A stretch of 64,000 bases of DNA from Paenibacillus stellifer (lineage in GTDB: Bacteria > Bacillota > Bacilli > Paenibacillales > Paenibacillaceae), in NCBI RefSeq assembly GCF_000758685.1, contig NZ_CP009286.1, positions 5,313,001 to 5,377,000 of the forward strand. Direction: 5' to 3'. The notes beneath the pieces are model-generated. The model did not search any database, was not told the DNA's origin, and was given only the letters and a program-made list of their open reading frames with translations. Both the position numbers and the translations under genes were made by a program. Positions 18,410 through 29,288 of the stretch are shown here, one piece after another. Each line of letters begins with the position of its first letter. Position 1 is the stretch's first letter.

Positions 18410-20222
18410 GGCCGGTGTCCTCCTCTCTCTTGTCAAGCTCCGCCGCATCGGAACCGGCCGCATCGTCCGGTCCCGCCACCTGCAGCTGCTGGAGCGCGAA
18501 TTCCCGGTACAGCTCATGTTCCCGCAGCAGCTCCTCATGCTTGCCTCTGCCCGTAATCTTGCCTTTCTCCATGAACAGAATCTGATCGGCATTCACGACC
18601 GTGGACAACCGGTGGGCGATCACCAGTGTCGTCCGTCCCCGCATCAGATTGGACAGAGCCTTCTGCACGACGGCCTCGGACTTGCTGTCCAGGCTTGAGG
18701 TCGCCTCATCCAGCATCAGAATCTTCGGATCGCGCAGCAGCGCCCGGGCGATGGCGATCCGCTGCCGCTGGCCGCCGGACAGCTTCACGCCCCGCTCCCC
18801 GACATCGGTATTGTAGCCGTTCGGCAGCTCTTCGATAAAAGCGTCGGCATACGCCATAGCGGCTGCCCGCTTCATTTCCTCCGGGCTGATCTCCCGGTCC
18901 AGGCCGTAGGTGAGATTCTCTGCGACTGTTCCGGCAAGCAGCGGACTCTCCTGGGAGACATACCCGATGCTCCCCCGCCAGGAGGACAGGGAGAAATCGT
19001 TGATCGACGTGCCGCCTAGCGCAATGCTTCCCGCAAGCGGCTCATAGAAACGCTCCAGCAATCCGAACAGGGTCGTCTTTCCTCCGCCGCTCGGCCCGAC
19101 AATCGCGGTCACCTCGCCCGGACGAATTTCGCAGCTTACGTCGCGCAGGACGGGCTCCTCGCTTTTGTAGCCAAAGACGACGTTCGCAAGCGTGATCGGG
19201 AGATTTCCCCCGTCCTCTGCTTCCTTCCCTTCGTAGTGCTCTTCTTGATGATCCAGCGTCTCCATAATCCGTTCCGATGCGCCCATCGCCTTCTGAATCT
19301 GGGTGAAAAAGGTCGTCAGCTGCGTCAGCGGCATAACGATCTGGATCAGGTACAGAATGAACGCGACCAGTTCTCCGGCCGTCAAGGCTCCGCTTGACAC
19401 CTGCATCCCGCCGTAGCCGATAATGACGACAAGCAGCATCATGAAGACGAGGGAGACGAGCGGGCTGATCCAGGCGCCGACCTTGCCCTCCCTGATGCCG
19501 AAGGCGAGCAGTCTGCCAATGCTGGCTCTGCCGGACTCATATTCCCGTTCCTCCGCCCCGGACGCCTTGACCAGCCGGATCTCCGACAGCACACCGCTCA
19601 GGTTGGCCGTGAATGACGCCGTCTCATCCTGCATGCCCTTCGAGATCCGGTACATCATCCGGCCGAGCGGCACAAGAATGAGCGCGGACAGCGGCAGCAC
19701 GGTGAACAGGACGAGCGTCATTTTCCAATTGAGATAAAAGAGCACCGACACCGAGCCGACGATCGAAATCAGTCCGGTGAACAGGCTGGCGGCATGCTCC
19801 GAGACAAGCGTTTTGATAATTCCCGTATCGTTCGTCATCCGGCTGACGCTTTCGCCTGTACGGCTGTCGTTGTAATAGGAGACCGGCAGCAGCAGCAGCT
19901 TGCGCCACAGCCGCTCCCGAAGCCCCGCCACCATCTTCTGGCCGGCGTAATTCAGCAGGTAGACCGAGACGCCAGCTGCGATCGTCTGGGCGATAAAAGC
20001 GCCGGCTATGCCGGCAATCTGCAGTCCGCTGATCGAAGACAGCGCGAAGCCGTCGACCAGCCCCTTGGTGAACATCGGAATCACGAGAGAGACCAGCGTG
20101 GAGATCACGCTGAGCGTTATCGCAAGGACAAGCAGACCGTAGGGAGGCCTCGTCTCCTTGAGCAGCTTCAGAAAAGGACGAAGGGACTTAACGTCCCGGG
20201 ATTTCGGATCGGCCTTGGCCAT
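18339..20222 (-). CDS. ABC exporter, fused permease-ATPase (BmrA-like)
   Basis: A 627-residue half-transporter that should homodimerise to export drugs or lipids. An N-terminal six-helix membrane domain (about 20-310) is followed by an ATPase with Walker A GPSGGGKTT (about 374-382), signature LSGGQ, and Walker B ILMLDE before the D-loop SSLD. It is first in an operon with the response regulator and kinase. The last 23 residues (a Lys/Arg/Gly-rich tail) are encoded in DNA shared with the start of the response regulator. Start behind AAGAAGGG. Confidence 0.93.
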   Translation of the reverse strand: MAKADPKSRDVKSLRPFLKLLKETRPPYGLLVLAITLSVISTLVSLVIPMFTKGLVDGFALSSISGLQIAGIAGAFIAQTIAAGVSVYLLNYAGQKMVAGLRERLWRKLLLLPVSYYNDSRTGESVSRMTNDTGIIKTLVSEHAASLFTGLISIVGSVSVLFYLNWKMTLVLFTVLPLSALILVPLGRMMYRISKGMQDETASFTANLSGVLSEIRLVKASGAEEREYESGRASIGRLLAFGIREGKVGAWISPLVSLVFMMLLVVIIGYGGMQVSSGALTAGELVAFILYLIQIVMPLTQLTTFFTQIQKAMGASERIMETLDHQEEHYEGKEAEDGGNLPITLANVVFGYKSEEPVLRDVSCEIRPGEVTAIVGPSGGGKTTLFGLLERFYEPLAGSIALGGTSINDFSLSSWRGSIGYVSQESPLLAGTVAENLTYGLDREISPEEMKRAAAMAYADAFIEELPNGYNTDVGERGVKLSGGQRQRIAIARALLRDPKILMLDEATSSLDSKSEAVVQKALSNLMRGRTTLVIAHRLSTVVNADQILFMEKGKITGRGKHEELLREHELYREFALQQLQVAGPDDAAGSDAAELDKREEDTGHGQNSGSGRRSAHPRVGGRLFEG

Positions 20223-20283
20223 TGAAGTTCATTCCCTTCTTCACAAGTATAAGGACAACATACACCTTCCCTGTAAACTGGAT

Positions 20284-20940
20284 TTAAACTCGAAAATCCC
20301 CCGCCTTCCGGTAGTCCTCCAGAGTGTTCATATTAAGCAGCGGTGAGGGGTGATCTCTCCGGGCGCCTGAACACAGGGACTCCGGCACCTGCCGGACGTC
20401 CAAATTCCGGAGCCAGTCCATGACCTTGAATCGGCCTGCGGCAAGCGCTTCTTCAAGGAACGGCAGCGCGTCCCGGCGATACAGCCCCAGGAGCGGCTGA
20501 AGCCGCCCTTCCGCCGACACCGGCAGAACAGCCTGCGGCCCGCCGCTTCCCGCTGCCGTGTCCGCTGCCGCGCGCGCTATCATGCAGCGCAGAAAATCCG
20601 CCGTAACAAACGGCAGATCGCATGCAACCGCTGCGTACCACTCCGCGGGCGAGTGCATCATCCCGGCATGAATGCCCGCCAGCGGGCCGCAGCCCGGGAA
20701 GCGATCCGGCGCCTGCGGAAGGTTCAGGAAGCGGTACTCCTCCCGCTCCTTCTCCCCGCAGGCGATGACGACCTGCGCTGCGACGCTCCGCAGCGCCCCG
20801 GCGGCCCGGGAAATCGACGGCATTCCGCCGATATCCAGCATCGCCTTGTCGGTCCCCATCCGCGACGACTGCCCCCCGGCCAGCACGATGCCCGCAATGA
20901 AGGGCGGCTGTTGTTTTTCACCTGTATGATGTCCGAGCAA
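20284..20940 (-). CDS. mobA: Molybdenum cofactor guanylyltransferase
   Basis: A 218-residue nucleotidyltransferase that attaches GMP to molybdopterin to make the MGD form used by DMSO-reductase-type enzymes. The GTP-binding signature is LAGGQSSRMGTDKAML near residues 20-35; the second motif AVACDLPFVTADF holds the metal-binding Asp. Length matches MobA (about 195-215). The start is TTG at 20938-20940 with GGAGGGG eight bases upstream. It is isolated from moaA and from the molybdoenzyme, but all three imply an active MGD pathway. Confidence 0.92.
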   Translation of the reverse strand: MLGHHTGEKQQPPFIAGIVLAGGQSSRMGTDKAMLDIGGMPSISRAAGALRSVAAQVVIACGEKEREEYRFLNLPQAPDRFPGCGPLAGIHAGMMHSPAEWYAAVACDLPFVTADFLRCMIARAAADTAAGSGGPQAVLPVSAEGRLQPLLGLYRRDALPFLEEALAAGRFKVMDWLRNLDVRQVPESLCSGARRDHPSPLLNMNTLEDYRKAGDFRV

Positions 20941-21088
20941 GTCCCAATCCCCTCCAAAATTCCTATTTTACCGGAAAAATCCCATTTTGCTGGTTTGTAT
21001 CCCTTTTCAACACATGATACAGTGAAGATAGCGGCGGCAACGCCGGTCCTGATTCAATGAAAGGCATTTGCAGGAGGAGAGCATCTCA

Positions 21089-22312
21089 TTGCAGGCAAAT
21101 AACCGAGTTCTATCTACCTTTGGATCGCTAAAATGGTTCAATTTTCTTGTGTACGGCACCATGGTGTTATTCACCAGTTACTTTCAGCTCTACCTTCAGG
21201 ATGTCGGCATGAACAAAATGGAGATCGGGCTCTTGCTGTCCATCGGCCCGTTCGTCTCGATCGCCGCCAATCCGTTCTGGGGAATGTGGACGGAACGCTC
21301 TCAGAATATCAGGGTTATCGTGCTGCTGATGCTGGCCGGAACGCTGCTGTTCTCCCTGCTCATTTTCCGGGCTAATACATACGAAACAATCTATATCGCG
21401 ATGATTCTGTTCTACTTCTGCCAGACCCCGCTGTTCGCCCAGAGCAACACGCTCGTGCTGAGCTACACGGAAGGAGACGCCCGGCGGTTCGGCTCCCTGC
21501 GGCTGTGGGGTTCGCTCGGATGGGCAATCACAGCCATCGCTGCAGGCCCGATCGTGCAGGCAGCCGGTGTGCCGGTCCTGTCGTACCTGTTCGCCGGCAT
21601 GCTGGCCCTGGCCATGCTGTCGCTTGCCTTTCTGCCAAAGCTGCAGCAGCCCGCCCTGACGTCACCGAACCCGTTCCGGGGCTTCCGGCTCGTACTCGGA
21701 AATCCGTACTTTCTGGTGTTCATCCTGTTCGGTGTTCTCGTCTCGATTCCGAATACGATCAACACGACCTTCATGCCGTTGTATATCAATGACATGGGCG
21801 GATCGAAGACGATGGTCGGACTGGCCGTATTTCTCTCGTCGATTCTGGAGTTCGGCGTCTTCTGGCTGTGCAGCCGATACCTGCGCCGCAATATTGCGAC
21901 CCTGCTCGGCTGGCTGGCCCTGGTCAGCGTCCTTTTCGTTCTCCGCTGGTGGCTGATGGCCCGGTCCACCACTCCGCTGGAGGTTGCATTCATTCAAATT
22001 CTGCATTCCGTTACGTTCGGCGGATTCTTCTTCGTTGGAACCCAGCTGACCATGCTGTTCGTGCCGGCCCCCGTCCGTTCTTCGGGCCAGATGCTGTTCA
22101 CCTTATCCTGGGGCGGCATTTCGGGCATGATTGGCGGCATTCTCGGCGGCTGGCTGTTTCACTATCTCGGCGCCCAGAGCATGTACGAATTCTGCCTCTT
22201 TCTCGCCTTGATCGGCGCGCTGGGGTATGGCGCGATGTGGCTGTTCGTCAAGAGCGGCAGCTACCGGCCGGTCTCGGCCGGGAATGAAGAAGCGGAAGAC
22301 GAAGAACCCTGA
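21089..22312 (+). CDS. MFS transporter (MFS_1-like)
   Basis: A 407-residue permease with about twelve hydrophobic helices and the loop motif GMWTERSQNIR after helix 2. The opening STFGSLKWFNFLVYGTMVLFTSYFQLYLQ resembles the HcaT/nucleoside-permease-like branch of the major facilitator superfamily. The TTG at 21089 is chosen because GGAGGAGA lies nine bases before it; an upstream in-frame TTG at 21068 has no ribosome site. Substrate unknown. Monocistronic with a terminator downstream. Confidence 0.87.
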   Translation: MQANNRVLSTFGSLKWFNFLVYGTMVLFTSYFQLYLQDVGMNKMEIGLLLSIGPFVSIAANPFWGMWTERSQNIRVIVLLMLAGTLLFSLLIFRANTYETIYIAMILFYFCQTPLFAQSNTLVLSYTEGDARRFGSLRLWGSLGWAITAIAAGPIVQAAGVPVLSYLFAGMLALAMLSLAFLPKLQQPALTSPNPFRGFRLVLGNPYFLVFILFGVLVSIPNTINTTFMPLYINDMGGSKTMVGLAVFLSSILEFGVFWLCSRYLRRNIATLLGWLALVSVLFVLRWWLMARSTTPLEVAFIQILHSVTFGGFFFVGTQLTMLFVPAPVRSSGQMLFTLSWGGISGMIGGILGGWLFHYLGAQSMYEFCLFLALIGALGYGAMWLFVKSGSYRPVSAGNEEAEDEEP

Positions 22313-22359
22313 GTCAGCCCAAAGTCGTCTCACACGCGGCGCAGCCGTTTAAACCATAG

Positions 22360-22402
22360 CAGGGTGGACTGCCAGGCCAATTGGCCAGAGCGGTCCACCC
22401 TG
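22360..22402 (+). terminator. Intrinsic terminator of MFS gene
   Basis: cagggtggac (22360-22369) pairs with gtccaccctg (22393-22402), with an inner ggccaattggcc palindrome, then tttg. It lies about 50 bp past the MFS stop. Confidence 0.8.
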
Positions 22403-22498
22403 TTTGATTTGACACCTAATCAGGGCTTCTCATGCGCCTTCATCGCCGCCTGACCGCCCGCATTTTCCTCACGCGGTTATCCCAATCTTAACATATTT

Positions 22499-23386
22499 CT
22501 ACAGGTCCTTGCTCTGAAAACGCCATAGGCCGAGCCCTAGCATCACGCCCGTGTAAATCAGCGTATACGCCAGAAATGCCGGAGACGGTGCGTTCCCGAC
22601 GCCGAACACGGACAGCATGCTGTCCATTCCGAATCCAGCCATTTCCTGGATGCCTGACAGGTTGAACAGCCGATCCAGCATCATCCGCTGCACCCCGTCT
22701 GTTGGCATAACGAGCATGAGCAGACCCGATATCTGGTTCAGCGTTGCGAACGCGCCTTCCTTAAGCGAAGCGAACTGGCTCGATACTTTCTCGATCATTC
22801 CGCCCAGCCAGCCTGCGCCGTACAGCATCGTCATCAGTACACCGTTGCCGATCGATGACAGGAATGTCGAACCCAGCATCGAGACGCTAACGAGCAGCGG
22901 AACGAGAAGCGCATACAGCAGATAAGCGAGCAGCAGCGACTGCGGATCACGCGGAACGGCGACGTGGAAGGATGATATCAGCAAAATCGAGGCGAACAGC
23001 AGCAGCGCATACAGCATGCAGAAGCTGACATATCCAAGCCAGCGGCCCAGATACCATTTCCAGCGCGGAAGCGGCCGGGGCAGGAGTGCCTGCATCACAC
23101 CGATCTCCGCCTCCCCGGACACAGAGGAAGAGGAGCTGAAGATCGACAGAAACGCCACGACAAAGGTGCCGAAGAAGAAACCGAGTCCAAGCACGAACAG
23201 GCCGCCCCCATACCGCTCAATCAGCCTCCCTGGATCATCCGCCGGGAGGCCGGCGCCAAACTCTCTGCCGATCGTCGACGCGATGAACCAGAATGTGATC
23301 AGGAAGACGGCAGTCAGGATGAGCGTCAGAGTCAGCACTCTTTTGCGAAGCAGCTCCTTCCAGGTCATTTTCCAAATGATATTCAT
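22499..23386 (-). CDS. ABC-2 type permease
   Basis: A 295-residue membrane protein with six predicted helices and the cytoplasmic opening MNIIWKMTWKELLRKRVLTLTL typical of ABC-2 (NosY-like) permeases. Last gene of the ECF sigma operon; its ATG overlaps the stop of the ATPase gene by four bases (ATGA). It should form the membrane channel for the neighbouring ATPase. Substrate unknown; export of a peptide or an envelope-stress compound is plausible from the sigma-factor context. Confidence 0.88.
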   Translation of the reverse strand: MNIIWKMTWKELLRKRVLTLTLILTAVFLITFWFIASTIGREFGAGLPADDPGRLIERYGGGLFVLGLGFFFGTFVVAFLSIFSSSSSVSGEAEIGVMQALLPRPLPRWKWYLGRWLGYVSFCMLYALLLFASILLISSFHVAVPRDPQSLLLAYLLYALLVPLLVSVSMLGSTFLSSIGNGVLMTMLYGAGWLGGMIEKVSSQFASLKEGAFATLNQISGLLMLVMPTDGVQRMMLDRLFNLSGIQEMAGFGMDSMLSVFGVGNAPSPAFLAYTLIYTGVMLGLGLWRFQSKDL

Positions 23387-24327
23387 GCCCGTTCCCCCCT
23401 GTGGTTCTTGCCGGCCAGCTCAGTGACGAACCATTCCTCCAGCCGTGTCTGGGCCCGGGCGCTTTCGTACAGGATAACGCCTTGTTCGATCAGCAAATGA
23501 TGCAGCCAGCCGGCCTGCTCTTCATCCACGATCTCCGCTTCCAGCACCGCCGCTCCGTCTGCCTGCGCCCCGGACATGACAATCTTCAGCCCGGTCTCCT
23601 CCCGCAGCCATTCCAGCAGGCGCGGTTCCCAGCCGCCGACACGAAGCCGCCATACCGGAGACTTCCGCAGCACCTCGTCCACCGTTCCCTGACTGAGAAT
23701 CTTGCCGTCGTTCAGCAGCGCTACCCGGTCGCACAGCATTTCGACATCCTCCATGAGATGGGAATTCAGGAAGATCGTGATCCCCCGCTCCTTCAGTTCT
23801 CTCATCAACCGCCGAACGTCGCCCCGGCCGATCGGGTCCATGGCCGAAGACGGCTCATCAAGGAACAGAATGCGAGGATCGCCGACCAGCGCGCAGGCGA
23901 GGCCCAGCCGCTGCTGCATTCCCTTCGAATAATGCTTCACCCGGTCGCGCGAACGCAGGCCGATGCCGACTTTGTCCAGCATCTCCGGCACACGGCGGGT
24001 GATTTCCTCCCGGGACAGGCCGCACAACCTTGCATGCAGCTCGACCACCTCGCGTCCGGTCAGCCATTCCTGATACCGGTACAGCTCCGGCAGGTAGCCG
24101 ATCATACGCCGGGCCGCCAGACTGCCGATCGGCTCTCCAAACAGCGAAGCCCGGCCTTCCGTAGGGAAGGTCAGGCCGACAAGCATTTTAACGCAGGTGC
24201 TCTTGCCTGCGCCGTTGGGACCGAGGAAGCCGAAGGCTTCCCCTTCCCTTACTTCAATATGGATGTCGCTGCAGCCGCGGCCATTCGGATACCGCTTCGT
24301 CAGCCCCTCCGTTTTGATCGCGATCAC
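23383..24327 (-). CDS. ABC transporter ATP-binding protein
   Basis: A 314-residue ATPase of the bacitracin/Nat type. Walker A GPNGAGKST is at 36-44, the signature is the variant YSKGM, Walker B is ILFLDEPSSAMD, and the H-loop is in FLNSHLMED. The last 80 residues form the extra C-terminal domain of this subfamily. The start is GTG overlapping the anti-sigma stop (GTGA), and the stop overlaps the permease start, so all three are translationally coupled. Confidence 0.94.
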   Translation of the reverse strand: MIAIKTEGLTKRYPNGRGCSDIHIEVREGEAFGFLGPNGAGKSTCVKMLVGLTFPTEGRASLFGEPIGSLAARRMIGYLPELYRYQEWLTGREVVELHARLCGLSREEITRRVPEMLDKVGIGLRSRDRVKHYSKGMQQRLGLACALVGDPRILFLDEPSSAMDPIGRGDVRRLMRELKERGITIFLNSHLMEDVEMLCDRVALLNDGKILSQGTVDEVLRKSPVWRLRVGGWEPRLLEWLREETGLKIVMSGAQADGAAVLEAEIVDEEQAGWLHHLLIEQGVILYESARAQTRLEEWFVTELAGKNHRGERA

Positions 24328-25547
24328 GGCTCGACCAGCTCCCCTAGTTTGTCGCGGAACGCCTGGCCGATTTGCTCAGCTTGACCGCCGGAGCCGTTGG
24401 ATACCGTAGCTGTCGTCATGATGCCATCCTTAACCCAGATCGCATTCCAGGAATGATAATGGTCACCATACGAATTTTCGGTCAAAATGACGGGAACTCC
24501 ATCAATCTCAAGCCGTGCCGATTGCCCCTCCGTCATGACGGGAAGCGGAAGCTCTCCGTTCTCCAGCAGGTTGCCGGCGCTAAGGCTGTTGCGCAGCGCT
24601 TCCGGCAGCAGCGGGAATTGCAGCACGGTGTCCAGCGCATCCTGGACATCAACGGAAGGATCGACCTTGACCTTCGGCGCTTTCATCTGCGATATTTGAA
24701 CGCCTTCGCCAATGCCGTCCAGCTTGACCATATAGTTCACAGCCGGTTCGGTAACGAGCGTGACCTCCTTTCCGTCAACCGAGGACGGGAACAGCTTCGT
24801 GGCTCCAAGCTGCCTCATCGTCTTATTGATTTCCTTCACATTCAGCTTAAGGGAAATCTCCGAGTCCGCCGAGACATAGAACGTATCACCGTCACCCGCC
24901 TGCGACTCCGGCAGCAGCTTCACGCCGGTCAAGGCCTCCGCCTGATCGCGGCTGTATCCGCCGCTCTGGGTGCCGGTCTTCACCCGGAATTCCCCGTACC
25001 GGTTGATCTGCTCGTCCGTGACGCCCGACTGGAAGACACTGTTGAACAGCTGCTCCATATCGGCTTGGTTCACCTCGGTCACCTTCTCCATCCGGAAGGT
25101 GCCGAGAATCGATGCCAGCGCCTTGCTTCCGGCCGGGGTAACGGTTACGGCCAGCACAGTCGCCGCGACTACTGCGGCTGCCGTCCAGCGGCGCATCCGC
25201 CCCTTTCTTACGCGGCGCGCTGCGGCAGGCGCTTCTTCCTTCTTCATTACGGCGGCGGGTCCGCTCACGGCAGCCGCTTCGCCGGAAGCCAGGCGGCTGT
25301 CCGCTTGAAGCCGCAGGTCCCGCGGCATCTCTCCGGCAGCATCCGCCTTCACTAGTTCCTCCGCTGGAGCCGGATAAACGGCTTGCTCCGCCCGCAGCCC
25401 TTCCTGTCCAGCTTCCATGGCCCGCCGTTCCAGCGCTTCCCATGCTGCGGAAGCCGGCTCCCGCTCCAGTGTCTGTCTTATCCGCTCCCACGCCTTGTCG
25501 GTGACACCTGCGTCCGTCATTTCAAATTCACAATCTGATGTCGTCAT
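24324..25547 (-). CDS. Membrane-bound anti-sigma-factor-like protein
   Basis: A 407-residue single-pass protein. An acidic, charged cytoplasmic region of about 145 residues precedes one transmembrane helix (about 148-168, after KGRMRRW), and a 235-residue extracytoplasmic domain follows with the pattern of DUF4367-type sensor domains. It lies 114 bp after the ECF sigma gene, the usual place for its anti-sigma factor, though the classic zinc motif HxxxCxxC is absent. It could therefore bind sigma in another way or sense a transporter ligand. Start ATG behind AGGAGG. Confidence 0.75.
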   Translation of the reverse strand: MTTSDCEFEMTDAGVTDKAWERIRQTLEREPASAAWEALERRAMEAGQEGLRAEQAVYPAPAEELVKADAAGEMPRDLRLQADSRLASGEAAAVSGPAAVMKKEEAPAAARRVRKGRMRRWTAAAVVAATVLAVTVTPAGSKALASILGTFRMEKVTEVNQADMEQLFNSVFQSGVTDEQINRYGEFRVKTGTQSGGYSRDQAEALTGVKLLPESQAGDGDTFYVSADSEISLKLNVKEINKTMRQLGATKLFPSSVDGKEVTLVTEPAVNYMVKLDGIGEGVQISQMKAPKVKVDPSVDVQDALDTVLQFPLLPEALRNSLSAGNLLENGELPLPVMTEGQSARLEIDGVPVILTENSYGDHYHSWNAIWVKDGIMTTATVSNGSGGQAEQIGQAFRDKLGELVEP

Positions 25548-25661
25548 CTGCGATAAGCCTCCTTATGCCTGATCTATGTGCGGCCGATACCGCTTGTCAG
25601 AAGTGCGATCCCGCACGCTCTGGTCCAGCATTTCCTTTTATGTCCCGCAGGGCCATCCCTG

Positions 25662-26180
25662 TCAGTGAAGTTCCACTCCCGCATCCGCAGCCTGGCGGCG
25701 CAGACGCTCCGTCGCCCGTGACAGCAATGTGCCCATGATCTGCGGCCGCACAGACAGCTCTTCGGCGATTTCGGCATAGCTGTAACCGGAATAACGAAGC
25801 AGCAGAGCCTTGCGGTCCCGCTCATCCAGTCCGTCCAGCCAATGCCGGACCTCCTCCTGGTCCAGCTGCCGCATCCATTCCTCCTCGCCCGACGGCGAGG
25901 AACCGCCTGCCGGCTGCTCCCGCTCACTCTGTTCGGCCAATTCGCGTTCTCTCGCCGCCCGTCCCATATAGTCATAAGCAAGACGAGTGCTTACCCGGTG
26001 CAGCCAGGCGCCGGGAGCCTCCAGATTGTCGGGCGGTTGTCTATACAGCCTCAGGAACGTCTCCTGTGCGAGATCCTCCGCGACCGCTTCGTCACGCAGC
26101 AGCGCGGCCAGCTTGCGGAGCACTCCAGGATAGTATTCGTAAAAGATTTGTTTGAACAGGGAAGATTCCGGAAATCCCAA
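25662..26180 (-). CDS. ECF RNA polymerase sigma factor
   Basis: A 172-residue two-domain sigma factor. Region 2 covers about residues 10-80 (EYYPGVLRKLAALL, then AEDLAQETFLRLYR, which recognises the -10) and region 4 about 110-165 (DERDKRKALLLRYSGYSYAEIAEELSV, the -35 helix-turn-helix). The start is TTG with AGGAGG seven bases before it. It leads an operon with an anti-sigma-like protein and an ABC-2 transporter, so the regulon likely includes that transporter. Confidence 0.93.
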   Translation of the reverse strand: MGFPESSLFKQIFYEYYPGVLRKLAALLRDEAVAEDLAQETFLRLYRQPPDNLEAPGAWLHRVSTRLAYDYMGRAARERELAEQSEREQPAGGSSPSGEEEWMRQLDQEEVRHWLDGLDERDRKALLLRYSGYSYAEIAEELSVRPQIMGTLLSRATERLRRQAADAGVELH

Positions 26181-26367
26181 GATTGTTCCTCCTCTCTAGC
26201 TGCAGCTGTTAATTAGACGGCCGGGAAGTGGGTTTTGTATCAGGCTGGAATAAAAAAACTGATCCTTCGCCCGGCTACCGGTTCACGGCAGCCGGGTAGA
26301 TCATGGGGGAGCTTAGCGAGCATCGTTTCGGTAATGTGGCGGGGACGGAAGCGGCGGAATAAACAAA

Positions 26368-26392
26368 CCGGCGCCGGCAAGGCGCCGGCGCC
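26368..26392 (-). terminator. GC-rich terminator of glnS
   Basis: ccggcgcc pairs with ggcgccgg (8-9 bp) with a five-base loop; on the minus strand the stem is followed by tttgtttatt. It lies about 100 bp beyond the glnS stop. Otherwise the gap 26181-26492 shows only the sigma-gene leader. Confidence 0.75.
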
Positions 26393-26492
26393 AGTAAGCT
26401 GGAGGGTTCTTCCTGCCGCACTGATGCAGGGATTCCTTTCCTTTATGAGAGAAGCTTGTTCAGCTGTGTCCTTCCGCAGCAGTCCGCGATTC

Positions 26493-28178
<1,686 letters not shown>

Positions 28179-28330
28179 AGCAATCAACCTTTCCTACTTT
28201 AAGTCTGGTCTTCTTAATATACCCGTTACGCAGTTAATGTTCAATAAAATGGGATTCCACCGTACTGGACAAGTGCTTTGACTTCCCGGCGGGGGATGGA
28301 GTAGCATGAATGCAGAAAGGGGAGGTTGGG

Positions 28331-28582
28331 ATGAAACCGGTCAAAATGCCGCAGGATCAGCGCGAGGCAGTACTGGATCATATTCAGGAATATTTCGAGC
28401 TTGAGCGAGGAGAGAGTATCGGACGCCTTGCAGCCGACAACATGCTGGAATTCTTCATGGGAGAGCTTGGACCTGCCGTGTACAACCAGGCGCTCAGCGA
28501 TTGCCGGACACTTGCGGTACAGCGGATGCAGGGCCTCGAAGAGGATATATACGCGCTGGAATGGAAAATCAAACGAAGATAG
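28331..28582 (+). CDS. DUF2164-family small protein
   Basis: An 83-residue soluble protein with the DUF2164 pattern: an N-terminal helix rich in Asp/Gln (DQREAVLDHIQEYFELERGESIGRLAADNMLEFF) and a conserved LGPAVYNQAL segment, then EEDIYALEW. The ATG follows GGGGAGG. It is divergent from glnS and 56 bp upstream of the acetyltransferase. Function of the family is not known. Confidence 0.8.
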   Translation: MKPVKMPQDQREAVLDHIQEYFELERGESIGRLAADNMLEFFMGELGPAVYNQALSDCRTLAVQRMQGLEEDIYALEWKIKRR

Positions 28583-28638
28583 CGCACGGACACTTGCGGC
28601 GTTTGAAGAGATAAACATGATTTCAAGGGGGCGTCAGC

Positions 28639-29187
28639 TTGTTTCATTTTGTCATCGATGATGAGCTTGTATTGAAACCGCTGGCGTCGGAGCAGGCCGG
28701 ACCTCTGTTTCAATTGGTGGAGCAGTCGAGAGCCCGGCTCCGGCGCTGGCTGCCCTGGGTGGATGGCGTAACGGAGCCCGCCCATATGGCCAGCTTCATC
28801 AAAAGCGCCCTCAAGCAGGGCAGCGAGAATGGCGGCTTTACCGCAGGGCTATGGATTCGCGAGCAGCTTGCGGGCATTATCGGCTTCCACGAGGTCGACT
28901 GGCATAACCGCTCGGTCGGCATCGGCTACTGGCTTGGACAGGGCTATGAGGGCAAGGGCTATATGACGAGCGCATGCCGGGTCTTCATCGATTATGCCAT
29001 GCTGGAAATGGAGCTGAACCGTGTGGAGATTCGCTGCGCGACGGAGAATCTCTCCAGCCGGGCCATTCCGGAACGCCTTGGCTTTGTGCTCGAAGGTATT
29101 GTCCGGGAGGCGGAGAAGCTGCCGTCAGGGTATGTTCACCATGCCGTGTACGGCATGCTGCGCAGGGAGTGGAATATGCTGCGGTAG
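28639..29187 (+). CDS. RimJ/RimL-type GNAT acetyltransferase
   Basis: A 182-residue acetyltransferase of the ribosomal-protein-serine/alanine group. It opens with FVIDDELVLKPLASEQAGPLFQLVEQSR, carries the acetyl-CoA loop GQGYEGKGYM and the C-terminal NLSSRAIPERLGFVLEG that marks the RimL subfamily. The start is TTG, with AAGGGGG upstream. It probably modifies the N-terminus of a ribosomal or other small protein; the target is unknown. Confidence 0.86.
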   Translation: MFHFVIDDELVLKPLASEQAGPLFQLVEQSRARLRRWLPWVDGVTEPAHMASFIKSALKQGSENGGFTAGLWIREQLAGIIGFHEVDWHNRSVGIGYWLGQGYEGKGYMTSACRVFIDYAMLEMELNRVEIRCATENLSSRAIPERLGFVLEGIVREAEKLPSGYVHHAVYGMLRREWNMLR

Positions 29188-29288
29188 GAGGAATGTCAGG
29201 GAGAGCCGCCTGAAGCGAACCGGACTCGCCCTGTACGAAAGGGGAAGACGTGAAATGAGCGAAGCGAGGCGCTCAGGCGGCGGTCAGC

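Noticed and set aside
28188..28330. T-box leader for glnS
   Set aside because: The gap is too short and no specifier-antiterminator structure was seen.
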